NCBI GenBank assembly: GCA_033064195.1
Contig: JARBJD010000660.1
Coordinates: 1 to 25,409 of the forward strand
Reading direction: 5' to 3'
DNA from: Blattamonas nauphoetae
Lineage: Eukaryota; Preaxostyla; Oxymonadida
Length of the DNA: 25,409 bases
The number at the start of each line of letters is the position of its first letter. Within the stretch, counting starts at the first letter, position 1. Below are positions 1-10,716 of the stretch, piece by piece. The notes under the pieces were generated by a model. The model did no database searches. It worked only from the letters and a program-made list of their open reading frames with translations, and was not told the DNA's origin. A program made the translations under genes and the position numbers.

Positions 1-154
1 AGTTTTGAGAGATTTTGAGAAATGCAAAGAAAAATATGGAAGATATGATGGAAAAAGGAAGTTGATTGTGATTGAAGAAGGAGAAGGAGAAGATTGAGAA
101 GGATTTGGAAAGAGTTGGAGTGATAATGGGGATGGTGGATGAGGTGTGTGTTTG

Positions 155-269
155 AGCTACGGCCATAGTTAGTCATCAGCACCGGATGCCTTCAGACTCC
201 GAAGTTAAGCGGCTAACGCTGGGTTAGTACTTGGATGGGAGACTGCCTGGAAAACCCAGTGCTGTAGCT
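155..269 (+). rRNA. 5S rRNA, unit 1 (variant)
   Basis: Eukaryotic 5S rRNA, the small RNA of the large ribosomal subunit made by RNA polymerase III. The 5' end (agctacggc) pairs with the 3' end (gctgtagct) to form helix I. Box A (gaagttaagc) and box C (tagtacttggatgggag) of the internal promoter are both present. This copy is 115 nt against the usual 116-117: it has lost one C in the gacctcc stretch and carries G for C in ggatccc. The flanks of this unit also hold extra one-base indels, so either a diverged edge copy or poorly polished sequence is possible. Confidence 0.93.
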
Positions 270-726
270 TTTCATTTTCCTTTTGCCAATATTTTGCCTT
301 TTTTCTCATCTTTCTCTTCGTCTTCTTCCAAAAATATACAGTTTTATCCAATTCTTTCGTTTTCCTTCCACAATAATCAATTCTTCATCATTCTTTCTTG
401 TTTTGTTCTTGTTTAATTATTTTTTCCATTGCATCAGAATGGAATCCAATAGAAATGAAGTGTCAGAAGAAGAGAAACACGACGAAGAGATTTCCAAAGA
501 ATTATTGTCAGGAAAACACAAACAGAGAAATAATGAGAGATTGATTGAAGTGAAATGAAGAGAATGATTTTTCAGAAGTTTTGAGAGAGATTTTGAGAAA
601 TGAAGAAAAATATGGAAGATATGATGGAAAGAAAGTTGATTGTGATTGAAGAAGGGAGAAGGAGAAGATTGAGAAGGATTTGGAAAGAGTTGAGTGATAA
701 TGGGGATGGTGGATGAGGTGTGTTTG

Positions 727-843
727 AGCTACGGCCATAGTTAGTCATCAGCACCGGATCCCTTCAGACCTCCGAAGTTAAGCGGCTAACGCTGGGTTAG
801 TACTTGGATGGGGAGACTGCCTGGAAAACCCAGTGCTGTAGCT
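727..843 (+). rRNA. 5S rRNA, unit 2
   Basis: Full-length 5S gene with helix I ends, box A and box C. It has one extra G in the gatggg stretch of box C compared with most copies. A T run follows directly as the expected polymerase III terminator. Confidence 0.95.
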
Positions 844-1302
844 TTTTCATTTTCCTTTTGCCAATATTTTGCCTTTTTTCTCATTCATCTCTTCGTCTTC
901 TTCCAAAATATACAGTTTTATCCAATTCTTTCTCGTTTTCCTTCCACAATAATCAATTCTTCATCATTCTTTCTTGTTTTGTTCTTGTTTAATTATTTTT
1001 CCATTGCATCAGAATGGAATCCAATAGAAATGAAGTGTCAGAAGAAGAGAAACACGACGAAGAGATTTCCAAAGAATTATTGTCAGGAAAACACAAACAG
1101 AGAAATAATGAGAGATTGATTGAAGTGAAATGAAGAGAATGATTTTTCAGAAGTTTTGAGAGAGATTTTGAGAAATGAAGAAAAATATGGAAGATATGAT
1201 GGAAAGAAAGTTGATTGTGATTGAAGAAGGGGAGAAGGAGAAGATTGAGAAGGATTTGGAAAGAGTTGAGTGATAATGGGGATGGTGGATGAGGTGTGTT
1301 TG

Positions 1303-1411
1303 AGCTACGGCCATAGTTAGTCATCAGCACCGGATCCCTTCAGACCTCCGAAGTTAAGCGGCTAACGCTGGGTTAGTACTTGGATGGGAGACTGCCTGGA
1401 AAAACCCAGTG
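1303..1411 (+). pseudogene. 5S rRNA truncated at 3' end
   Basis: The gene matches the array consensus up to ...acccagtg and then jumps straight into mid-spacer sequence (aagaattattgtcagg). The last nine or so bases, the 3' strand of helix I, and the T-run terminator are missing. The RNA could not form helix I, so this copy is probably non-functional. The jump shortens the distance to the next 5S gene to 340 bp. Confidence 0.9.
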
Positions 1412-1642
1412 AAGAATTATTGTCAGGAAAACACAAACAGAGAAATAATGAGAGATTGATTGAAGTGAAATGAAGAGAATGATTTTTCAGAAGTTTTGAG
1501 AGAGATTTTGAGAAATGAAGAAAAATATGGAAGATATGATGGAAAGAAAGTTGATTGTGATTGAAGAAGGGGAGAAGGAGAAGATTGAGAAGGATTTGGA
1601 AAGAGTTGAGTGATAATGGGGATGGTGGATGAGGTGTGTTTG

Positions 1643-1760
1643 AGCTACGGCCATAGTTAGTCATCAGCACCGGATCCCTTCAGACCTCCGAAGTTAAGCG
1701 GCTAACGCTGGGTTAGTACTTGGATGGGGAGACTGCCTGGAAAAACCCAGTGCTGTAGCT
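1643..1760 (+). rRNA. 5S rRNA, unit 4
   Basis: Full-length 5S gene of 118 nt. It has both a four-G box C variant and a five-A loop (tggaaaaaccc) before the 3' helix strand. Internal promoter boxes and terminator are intact. Confidence 0.95.
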
Positions 1761-2215
1761 TTTCATTTTCCTTTTGCCAATATTTTGCCTTTTTCTCATT
1801 CATCTCTTCGTCTTCTTCCAAAATATACAGTTTTATCCAATTTTTCTCGTTTTCCTTCCACAATAATCAATTCTTCATCATTCTTTCTTGTTTTGTTCTT
1901 GTTTAATTATTTTTCCATTGCATCAGAATGGAATCCAATAGAAATGAAGTGTCAGAAGAAGAGAAACACGACGAAGAGATTTCCAAAGAATTATTGTCAG
2001 GAAAACACAAACAGAGAAATAATGAGAGATTGATTGAAGTGAAATGAAGAGAATGATTTTTCAGAAGTTTTGAGAGAGATTTTGAGAAATGAAGAAAAAT
2101 ATGGAAGATATGATGGAAAGAAAGTTGATTGTGATTGAAGAAGGGGAGAAGGAGAAGATTGAGAAGGATTTGGAAAGAGTTGAGTGATAATGGGATGGTG
2201 GATGAGGTGTGTTTG

Positions 2216-2328
2216 AGCTACGGCCATAGTTAGTCATCAGCACCGGATCCCTTCAGACCTCCGAAGGGCGGCTAACGCTGGGTTAGTACTTGGATGGAGA
2301 CTGCCTGGAAAAACCCAGTGCTGTAGCT
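2216..2328 (+). rRNA. 5S rRNA, box A damaged variant
   Basis: Helix I ends and most of the gene are present, but the box A stretch gaagttaagcggc reads gaagggcggc, so the TTAA is lost. Box C is also one G short. At 113 nt this is the shortest otherwise complete copy. Because the lost bases lie in the internal promoter and in the TFIIIA/L5 binding region, this copy may be silent, unless the change is a sequencing error. Confidence 0.85.
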
Positions 2329-2790
2329 TTTTCATTTTCCTTTTGCCAATATTTTGCCTTTTTCTCATTCACATCTCTTCGTCTTCTTCCAAAATATACA
2401 GTTTTATCCAATTCTTTTCTCGTTTTCCTTCCACAATAATCAATTCTTCATCATTCTTTCTTGTTTTGTTCTTGTTTAATTATTTTTTCCATTGCATCAG
2501 AATGGAATCCAATAGAAATGAAGTGTCAGAAGAAGAGAAACACGACGAAGAGATTTCCAAAGAATTATTGTCAGGAAAACACAAACAGAGAAATAATGAG
2601 AGATTGATTGAAGTGAAATGAAGAGAATGATTTTTCAGAAGTTTTGAGAGAGATTTTGAGAAATGAAGAAAAATATGGAAGATATGATGGAAAGAAAGTT
2701 GATTGTGATTGAAGAAGGGGAGAAGGAGAAGATTGAGAAGGATTTGGAAAGAGTTGAGTGATAATGGGGATGGTGGATGAGGTGTGTTTG

Positions 2791-2906
2791 AGCTACGGCC
2801 ATAGTTAGTCATCAGCACCGGATCCCTTCAGACCTCCGAAGTTAAGCGGCTAACGCTGGGTTAGTACTTGGATGGGAGACTGCCTGGAAAACCCAGTGCT
2901 GTAGCT
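2791..2906 (+). rRNA. 5S rRNA, unit 6
   Basis: Consensus-type 116-nt 5S gene with four A's in the tggaaaaccc loop, intact box A and box C, and a T run at the 3' end. Confidence 0.96.
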
Positions 2907-3363
2907 TTTTCATTTTCCTTTTGCCAATATTTTGCCTTTTTCTCATTCATCTCTTCGTCTTCCAAAATATACAGTTTTATCCTAATTCTTTCTCGTTTTC
3001 CTTCCACAATAATCAATTCTTCATCATTCTTTCTTGTTTTGTTCTTGTTTAATTATTTTTTCCATTGCATCAGAATGGAATCCAATAGAAATGAAGTGTC
3101 AGAAGAAGAGAAACACGACGAAGAGATTTCCAAAGAATTATTGTCAGGAAAACACAAACAGAGAAATAATGAGAGATTGATTGAAGTGAAATGAAGAGAA
3201 TGATTTTTCAGAAGTTTTGAGAGAGATTTTGAGAAATGAAGAAAAATATGGAAGATATGATGGAAAGGAAGTTGATTGTGATTGAAGAAGGGGAGAAGGA
3301 GAAGATTGAGAAGGATTTGGAAAGAGTTGAGTGATAATGGGGATGGTGGATGAGGTGTGTTTG

Positions 3364-3479
3364 AGCTACGGCCATAGTTAGTCATCAGCACCGGATCCCT
3401 TCAGACCTCCGAAGTTAAGCGGCTAACGCTGGGTTAGTACTTGGATGGGAGACTGCCTGGAAAACCCAGTGCTGTAGCT
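3364..3479 (+). rRNA. 5S rRNA, unit 7
   Basis: 116-nt consensus copy. From this unit rightwards the spacer reads ggaaaggaag where the left-hand units read ggaaagaaag. Confidence 0.96.
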
Positions 3480-3936
3480 TTTCATTTTCCTTTTGCCAAT
3501 ATTTTGCCTTTTTCTCATTCATCTCTTCGTCTTCTTCCAAAATATACAGTTTTATCCAATTCTTTTCTCGTTTTCCTTCCACAATAATCAATTCTTCATC
3601 ATTCTTTCTTGTTTTGTTCTTGTTTAATTATTTTTCCATTGCATCAGAATGGAATCCAATAGAAATGAAGTGTCAGAAGAAGAGAAACACGACGAAGAGA
3701 TTTCCAAAGAATTATTGTCAGGAAAACACAAACAGAGAAATAATGAGAGATTGATTGAAGTGAAATGAAGAGAATGATTTTTCAGAAGTTTTGAGAGAGA
3801 TTTTGAGAAATGAAGAAAAATATGGAAGATATGATGGAAAGGAAGTTGATTGTGATTGAAGAAGGGAGAAGGAGAAGATTGAGAAGGATTTGGAAAGAGT
3901 TGAGTGATAATGGGGATGGTGGATGAGGTGTGTTTG

Positions 3937-4052
3937 AGCTACGGCCATAGTTAGTCATCAGCACCGGATCCCTTCAGACCTCCGAAGTTAAGCGGCTAAC
4001 GCTGGGTTAGTACTTGGATGGGAGACTGCCTGGAAAACCCAGTGCTGTAGCT
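3937..4052 (+). rRNA. 5S rRNA, unit 8
   Basis: 116-nt consensus copy with intact helix I ends, box A, box C and downstream T run. Confidence 0.96.
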
Positions 4053-4506
4053 TTTCATTTTCCTTTTGCCAATATTTTGCCTTTTCTCATTCATCTCTTC
4101 GTCTTCTTCCAAAATATACAGTTTTATCCAATTTTTCGTTTTCCTTCCACAATAATCAATTCTTCATCATTCTTTCTTGTTTTGTTCTTGTTTAATTATT
4201 TTTTCCATTGCATCAGAATGGAATCCAATAGAAATGAAGTGTCAGAAGAAGAGAAACACGACGAAGAGATTTCCAAAGAATTATTGTCAGGAAAACACAA
4301 ACAGAGAAATAATGAGAGATTGATTGAAGTGAAATGAAGAGAATGATTTTTCAGAAGTTTTGAGAGAGATTTTGAGAAATGAAGAAAAATATGGAAGATA
4401 TGATGGAAAGGAAGTTGATTGTGATTGAAGAAGGGGAGAAGGAGAAGATTGAGAAGGATTTGGAAAGAGTTGAGTGATAATGGGGATGGTGGATGAGGTG
4501 TGTTTG

Positions 4507-4529
4507 AGCTACGGCCATAGTTAGTCATC
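4507..4529 (+). pseudogene. 5S rRNA 5' fragment
   Basis: Only the first 23 or so bases of a 5S gene are present (agctacggcc through gtcatc). They are followed by a 93-bp piece of mid-spacer and then the next complete 5S gene. The internal promoter is absent, so this is a rearrangement scar. Confidence 0.9.
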
Positions 4530-4627
4530 TCATCATTCTTTCTTGTTTTGTTCTTGTTTAATTATTTTTTCCATTGCATCAGAATGGAATCCAATAGAAA
4601 TGAAGTGTCAGAAGAAGAGAAAGTTTG

Positions 4628-4744
4628 AGCTACGGCCATAGTTAGTCATCAGCACCGGATCCCTTCAGACCTCCGAAGTTAAGCGGCTAACGCTGGGTTA
4701 GTACTTGGATGGGAGACTGCCTGGAAAAACCCAGTGCTGTAGCT
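4628..4744 (+). rRNA. 5S rRNA, unit 10
   Basis: 117-nt copy with the five-A loop variant. It is preceded by a chimeric spacer: a spacer fragment is cut in the gagaaa stretch and joined directly to gtttgagctac, so the purine-rich upstream half of the spacer is missing. If that upstream DNA matters for transcription, this copy would behave differently. Confidence 0.95.
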
Positions 4745-5204
4745 TTTTCATTTTCCTTTTTGCCAATATTTTGCCTTTTTCTCATTCATCTCTTCGTCTT
4801 CTTCCAAAATATACAGTTTTATCCAATTCTTTTCTCGTTTTCCTTCCACAATAATCAATTCTTCATCATTCTTTCTTGTTTTGTTCTTGTTTAATTATTT
4901 TTCCATTGCATCAGAATGGAATCCAATAGAAATGAAGTGTCAGAAGAAGAGAAACACGACGAAGAGATTTCCAAAGAATTATTGTCAGGAAAACACAAAC
5001 AGAGAAATAATGAGAGATTGATTGAAGTGAAATGAAGAGAATGATTTTTCAGAAGTTTTGAGAGAGATTTTGAGAAATGAAGAAAAATATGGAAGATATG
5101 ATGGAAAGGAAGTTGATTGTGATTGAAGAAGGGGAGAAGGAGAAGATTGAGAAGGATTTGGAAAGAGTTGAGTGATAATGGGGATGGTGGATGAGGTGTG
5201 TTTG

Positions 5205-5322
5205 AGCTACGGCCATAGTTAGTCATCAGCACCGGATCCCTTCAGACCTCCGAAGTTAAGCGGCTAAACGCTGGGTTAGTACTTGGATGGGAGACTGCCT
5301 GGAAAAACCCAGTGCTGTAGCT
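5205..5322 (+). rRNA. 5S rRNA, unit 11
   Basis: 118-nt copy with an extra A in the ctaacg stretch (ctaaacg) and the five-A loop. All other landmarks are intact. Confidence 0.95.
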
Positions 5323-5782
5323 TTTTCATTTTCCTTTTTGCCAATATTTTGCCTTTTTCTCATTCATCTCTTCGTCTTCTTCCAAAATATACAGTTTTAT
5401 CCAATTCTTTCTCGTTTTCCTTCCACAATAATCAATTCTTCATCATTCTTTCTTGTTTTGTTCTTGTTTAATTATTTTTTCCATTGCATCAGAATGGAAT
5501 CCAATAGAAATGAAGTGTCAGAAGAAGAGAAACACGACGAAGAGATTTCCAAAGAATTATTGTCAGGAAAACACAAACAGAGAAATAATGAGAGATTGAT
5601 TGAAGTGAAATGAAGAGAATGATTTTTCAGAAGTTTTGAGAGAGATTTTGAGAAATGAAGAAAAATATGGAAGATATGATGGAAAGGAAGTTGATTGTGA
5701 TTGAAGAAGGGGAGAAGGAGAAGATTGAGAAGGATTTGGAAAGAGTTGAGTGATAATGGGGATGGTGGATGAGGTGTGTTTG

Positions 5783-5899
5783 AGCTACGGCCATAGTTAG
5801 TCATCAGCACCGGATCCCTTCAGACCTCCGAAGTTAAGCGGCTAACGCTGGGTTAGTACTTGGATGGGAGACTGCCTGGAAAAACCCAGTGCTGTAGCT
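5783..5899 (+). rRNA. 5S rRNA, unit 12
   Basis: 117-nt consensus copy of the five-A type. The spacer after it is the last complete one before a run of 5S-less units. Confidence 0.96.
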
Positions 5900-5903
5900 T
5901 TTT
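5898..5903 (+). terminator. Pol III T-run terminator (exemplar)
   Basis: The 3' strand of helix I (gtagct) runs directly into a run of five T's and then further T-rich sequence. This is the usual RNA polymerase III stop and is repeated after every complete 5S gene in the array. It is missing from the three truncated copies. Confidence 0.75.
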
Positions 5904-6351
5904 CATTTTCCTTTTTGCCAATATTTTGCCTTTTTCTCATTCATCTCTTCGTCTTCTTCCAAAATATACAGTTTTATCCAATTCTTTCTCGTTTTCCTTC
6001 CACAATAATCAATTCTTCATCATTCTTTCTTGTTTTGTTCTTGTTTAATTATTTTTCCATTGCATCAGAATGGAATCCAATAGAAATGAAGTGTCAGAAG
6101 AAGAGAAACACGACGAAGAGATTTCCAAAGAATTATTGTCAGGAAAACACAAACAGAGAAATAATGAGAGATTGATTGAAGTGAAATGAAGAGAATGATT
6201 TTTCAGAAGTTTTGAGAGAGATTTTGAGAAATGAAGAAAAATATGGAAGATATGATGGAAAGGAAGTTGATTGTGATTGAAGAAGGGGAGAAGGAGAAGA
6301 TTGAGAAGGATTTGGAAAGAGTTGAGTGATAATGGGGATGGTGGATGAGGT
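5900..6351 (+). other. 5S intergenic spacer (exemplar)
   Basis: A representative spacer. Its first half is T/pyrimidine-rich, and its second half, after ttttccattgcatcag, is strongly purine-rich. An 11-bp inverted repeat, atctcttcgtc and gacgaagagat, sits in the two halves. Reading frames exist on both strands in every spacer, but they vary with homopolymer indels and show no coding constraint, so I do not call a protein. Confidence 0.7.
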
Positions 6352-6675
6352 TGTTCTTGTTTAATTATTTTTTCCATTGCATCAGAATGGAATCCAATAG
6401 AAATGAAGTGTCAGAAGAAGAGAAACACGACGAAGAGATTTCCAAAGAATTATTGTCAGGAAAACACAAACAGAGAAATAATGAGAGATTGATTGAAGTG
6501 AAATGAAGAGAATGATTTTTCAGAAGTTTTGAGAGAGATTTTGAGAAATGAAGAAAAATATGGAAGATATGATGGAAAGGAAGTTGATTGTGATTGAAGA
6601 AGGGGAGAAGGAGAAGATTGAGAAGGATTTGGAAAGAGTTGAGTGATAATGGGGATGGTGGATGAGGTGTGTTTG
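6352..6675 (+). repeat. Array unit fragment without a 5S gene
   Basis: The preceding spacer ends at gtggatgaggt and is joined directly to ttgttcttgtttaatt, a mid-spacer position. A whole 5S gene and the T-rich half of a spacer are thus skipped. The segment then follows the normal spacer up to the next truncated 5S gene. Confidence 0.88.
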
Positions 6676-6697
6676 AGCTACGGCCATAGTTAGTCAA
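6676..6697 (+). pseudogene. 5S rRNA 5' fragment
   Basis: About 22 bases of the 5S 5' end (to agttagtca) are followed by spacer sequence starting atcattctttc. The break lies within a few bases of the one that ends the fragment at 4507, but the two joins differ in sequence and so look like separate events. Confidence 0.88.
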
Positions 6698-7037
6698 TCA
6701 TTCTTTCTTGTTTTGTTCTTGTTTAATTATTTTTTCCATTGCATCAGAATGGAATCCAATAGAAATGAAGTGTCAGAAGAAGAGAAACACGACGAAGAGA
6801 TTTCCAAAGAATTATTGTCAGGAAAACACAAACAGAGAAATAATGAGAGATTGATTGAAGTGAAATGAAGAGAATGATTTTTCAGAAGTTTTGAGAGAGA
6901 TTTTGAGAAATGAAGAAAAATATGGAAGATATGATGGAAAGGAAGTTGATTGTGATTGAAGAAGGGGAGAAGGAGAAGATTGAGAAGGATTTGGAAAGAG
7001 TTGAGTGATAATGGGGATGGTGGATGAGGTGTGTTTG

Positions 7038-7154
7038 AGCTACGGCCATAGTTAGTCATCAGCACCGGATCCCTTCAGACCTCCGAAGTTAAGCGGCTAA
7101 CGCTGGGTTAGTACTTGGATGGGAGACTGCCTGGAAAAACCCAGTGCTGTAGCT
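7038..7154 (+). rRNA. 5S rRNA, complete copy
   Basis: 117-nt consensus five-A copy with all promoter and helix I landmarks. It is the only complete 5S gene between 5900 and 8283. Confidence 0.96.
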
Positions 7155-8283
7155 TTTTCATTTTCCTTTTTGCCAATATTTTGCCTTTTTCTCATTCATC
7201 TCTTCGTCTTCTTCCAAAATATACAGTTTTATCCAATTCTTTCTCGTTTTCCTTCCACAATAATCAATTCTTCATCATTCTTTCTTGTTTTGTTCTTGTT
7301 TAATTATTTTTTCCATTGCATCAGAATGGAATCCAATAGAAATGAAGTGTCAGAAGAAGAGAAACACGACGAAGAGATTTCCAAAGAATTATTGTCAGGA
7401 AAACACAAACAGAGAAATAATGAGAGATTGATTGAAGTGAAATGAAGAGAATGATTTTTCAGAAGTTTTGAGAGAGATTTTGAGAAATGAAGAAAAATAT
7501 GGAAATCTCTTCGTCTTCTTCCAAAATATACAGTTTTATCCAATTCTTTCTCGTTTTCCTTCCACAATAATCAATTCTTCATCATTCTTTCTTGTTTTGT
7601 TCTTGTTTAATTATTTTTTCCATTGCATCAGAATGGAATCCAATAGAAATGAAGTGTCAGAAGAAGAGAAACACGACGAAGAGATTTCCAAAGAATTATT
7701 GTCAGGAAAACACAAACAGAGAAATAATGAGAGATTGATTGAAGTGAAATGAAGAGAATGATTTTTCAGAAGTTTTGAGAGAGATTTTGAGAAATGAAGA
7801 AAAATATGGAAGATATGATGGATTTTTCATTTTCCTTTTTGCCAATATTTTGCCTTTTTCTCATTCATCTCTTCGTCTTCTTCCAAAATATACAGTTTTA
7901 TCCAATTCTTTCTCGTTTTCCTTCCACAATAATCAATTCTTCATCATTCTTTCTTGTTTTGTTCTTGTTTAATTATTTTTTCCATTGCATCAGAATGGAA
8001 TCCAATAGAAATGAAGTGTCAGAAGAAGAGAAACACGACGAAGAGATTTCCAAAGAATTATTGTCAGGAAAACACAAACAGAGAAATAATGAGAGATTGA
8101 TTGAAGTGAAATGAAGAGAATGGTTTTTCAGAAGTTTTGAGAGAGATTTTGAGAAATGAAGAAAAATATGGAAGATATGATGGAAAGGAAGTTGATTGTG
8201 ATTGAAGAAGGGGAGAAGGAGAAGATTGAGAAGGATTTGGAAAGAGTTGAGTGATAATGGGGATGGTGGATGAGGTGTGTTTG
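7155..8283 (+). repeat. Three consecutive spacers with no 5S between them
   Basis: Two junctions each skip a 5S gene. Near 7504 the 3' spacer text atatggaa is followed by the 5' spacer text atctcttcgtc. Near 7821 the text gatatgatgga is followed by tttttcattttcc, which normally lies just downstream of a 5S gene. This leaves about 1.1 kb of spacer with no 5S gene. One spacer carries the private variant aatggtttttcag (G for A) near 8122. Confidence 0.9.
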
Positions 8284-8399
8284 AGCTACGGCCATAGTTA
8301 GTCATCAGCACCGGATCCCTTCAGACCTCCGAAGTTAAGCGGCTAACGCTGGGTTAGTACTTGGATGGGAGACTGCCTGGAAAACCCAGTGCTGTAGCT
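8284..8399 (+). rRNA. 5S rRNA, complete copy
   Basis: 116-nt four-A consensus copy after the 5S-less stretch. Box A, box C, helix I ends and T run are intact. Confidence 0.96.
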
Positions 8400-8859
8400 T
8401 TTTCATTTTCCTTTTTGCCAATATTTTGCCTTTTTCTCATTCATCTCTTCGTCTTCTTCCAAAATATACAGTTTTATCCAATTCTTTCTCGTTTTCCTTC
8501 CACAATAATCAATTCTTCATCATTCTTTCTTGTTTTGTTCTTGTTTAATTATTTTTTCCATTGCATCAGAATGGAATCCAATAGAAATGAAGTGTCAGAA
8601 GAAGAGAAACACGACGAAGAGATTTCCAAAGAATTATTGTCAGGAAAACACAAACAGAGAAATAATGAGAGATTGATTGAAGTGAAATGAAGAGAATGAT
8701 TTTTCAGAAGTTTTGAGAGAGATTTTGAGAAATGAAGAAAAATATGGAAGATATGATGGAAAGGAAGTTGATTGTGATTGAAGAAGGGGAGAAGGAGAAG
8801 ATTGAGAAGGATTTGGAAAGAGTTGAGTGATAATGGGGATGGTGGATGAGGTGGGTTTG

Positions 8860-8976
8860 AGCTACGGCCATAGTTAGTCATCAGCACCGGATCCCTTCAG
8901 ACCTCCGAAGTTAAGCGGCTAACGCTGGGTTAGTACTTGGATGGGAGACTGCCTGGAAAAACCCAGTGCTGTAGCT
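8860..8976 (+). rRNA. 5S rRNA, complete copy
   Basis: 117-nt five-A copy. The base pattern just upstream reads gaggtgggtttg rather than gaggtgtgtttg, a private spacer change. Confidence 0.96.
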
Positions 8977-9435
8977 TTTTCATTTTCCTTTTTGCCAATA
9001 TTTTGCCTTTTTCTCATTCATCTCTTCGTCTTCTTCCAAAATATACAGTTTTATCCAATTCTTTCTCGTTTTCCTTCCACAATAATCAATTCTTCATCAT
9101 TCTTTCTTGTTTTGTTCTTGTTTAATTATTTTTCCATTGCATCAGAATGGAATCCAATAGAAATGAAGTGTCAGAAGAAGAGAAACACGACGAAGAGATT
9201 TCCAAAGAATTATTGTCAGGAAAACACAAACAGAGAAATAATGAGAGATTGATTGAAGTGAAATGAAGAGAATGATTTTTCAGAAGTTTTGAGAGAGATT
9301 TTGAGAAATGAAGAAAAATATGGAAGATATGATGGAAAGGAAGTTGATTGTGATTGAAGAAGGGGAGAAGGAGAAGATTGAGAAGGATTTGGAAAGAGTT
9401 GAGTGATAATGGGGATGGTGGATGAGGTGTGTTTG

Positions 9436-9552
9436 AGCTACGGCCATAGTTAGTCATCAGCACCGGATCCCTTCAGACCTCCGAAGTTAAGCGGCAAACG
9501 CTGGGTTAGTACTTGGATGGGAGACTGCCTGGAAAAACCCAGTGCTGTAGCT
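9436..9552 (+). rRNA. 5S rRNA, last copy in the array
   Basis: 117-nt five-A copy with one substitution just after box A (gcggcaaacg for gcggctaacg). Its downstream spacer breaks down at about 9898, where atatggaag becomes atatgatag and homology is lost within some 20 bases. Confidence 0.95.
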
Positions 9553-9915
9553 TTTTCATTTTCCTTTTTGCCAATATTTTGCCTTTTTCTCATTCATCTC
9601 TTCGTCTTCTTCCAAAATATACAGTTTTATCCAATTCTTTCTCGTTTTCCTTCCACAATAATCAATTCTTCATCATTCTTTCTTGTTTTGTTCTTGTTTA
9701 ATTATTTTTTCCATTGCATCAGAATGGAATCCAATAGAAATGAAGTGTCAGAAGAAGAGAAACACGACGAAGAGATTTCCAAAGAATTATTGTCAGGAAA
9801 ACACAAACAGAGAAATAATGAGAGATTGATTGAAGTGAAATGAAGAGAATGATTTTTCAGAAGTTTTGAGAGAGATTTTGAGAAATGAAGAAAAATATGA
9901 TAGATATTATGGAAA

Positions 9916-10181
9916 TCAACTTGATAAAGAGTACTGATTTCGACAGAACTGTGGTTGAAACCAAGCGACCGCAGCACAAATTCGGTAAATGCTGTTTTTC
10001 GTTCTATGTTCTAATCACTCTGCCGACGTCTCGTTTGCATCACGGACTTGAGATTGACAATATTTTCAACTCAATGTGTCGATCATGGCCGCACCTTTAT
10101 ATTTCTCAAGGTAAGGAACTGTCAATGACTGCTCCGTCCTCGGATCCCCTTGGGAGAAGTATCCACTATGCAAAAAGTTGA
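9916..10181. other. Unique flank of the 5S array
   Basis: Single-copy sequence between the array edge and the pogo-like relic. A + frame crosses the array boundary to a TGA at 10179-10181, but its first residues come from array spacer and the rest matches nothing I recognise. It may hold the decayed N-terminal part of the transposase that follows, but I see no helix-turn-helix to support that. Confidence 0.4.
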
Positions 10182-10716
10182 ATGAGACCATTTATCGAAA
10201 AACTTGTCAAAATCCATGCCCAATACCACTATCTCCCTCAGCTCATGTTTAAACTCGATTAAACTAGGACGAACATCGATCAGGCGCAACAAGACAGCTG
10301 GACCACTGTCCCATCCGCCCCAAAACCAGTCGTTCTCGAGCCCATCCTCCCCCCACAAACATCGGCTCTCCTCCTTGTTTCGGCTGATGGCGTCTCATAT
10401 CCAACCATTTAATCAGTTCCATCCAAAAAAGATTCCCGAAGAGTAAGCCCTTCTGCAATATTATCCGATTGTGATCCTCACAGACTCCAATTTTTCTGTC
10501 AAAACACACTTTGAAGAAGTATTTGAAAAATACATCATACCTGCTATTGTTCGACGAAGGACACAAATCGGCCATCCACTCACACACACCATGCTCCAAA
10601 TGGGTATGCTTGCTGCGCATGTATCTGAAAAGGTAATGAAAAGTGCGAACGATAGCCTCGTTGATCTTGTGAATCGACGGTCTCACACGACATCGATGAC
10701 TAAAGACAACTCTGTT

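Larger units (their letters stand above)
1..9915 (+). repeat. Tandem 5S rDNA array
   Basis: The same unit, a 5S rRNA gene plus a spacer of about 460 bp, recurs head to tail with start-to-start distances of 572, 576, 573, 575, 573, 573, 577, 578, 576 and 576 bp between intact neighbours. Shorter or longer intervals occur where units are rearranged. I count 14 full-length 5S genes and three truncated ones, all in the same direction. Unit-to-unit differences are mostly one-base indels in homopolymers plus a few shared substitutions. Tandem 5S clusters separate from the 18S-28S unit are common in eukaryotes. No other RNA or protein gene could be recognised in the spacer. The array runs off the left end of the window, and homology fades at about 9898-9915 on the right. 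Confidence 0.96.

Noticed and set aside
1-9900. Repeated reading frames of 60-113 codons on both strands of every array unit
   Set aside because: They cover 5S gene and spacer alike, shift or end with homopolymer indels from unit to unit, and have Phe/Ser-rich or Glu/Lys-rich composition forced by the skewed DNA. There is no sign of protein constraint.
1-9900. A second small RNA gene in the 5S spacer (spliced leader, U6 or similar)
   Set aside because: Apart from the 5S boxes I found no splice-donor-bearing leader, Sm-site context or second pair of A/B boxes in the spacer.
1-9900. CRISPR-like array
   Set aside because: The period is about 576 bp, the repeated part includes a 5S rRNA gene, and the intervening sequence is itself repeated rather than unique.
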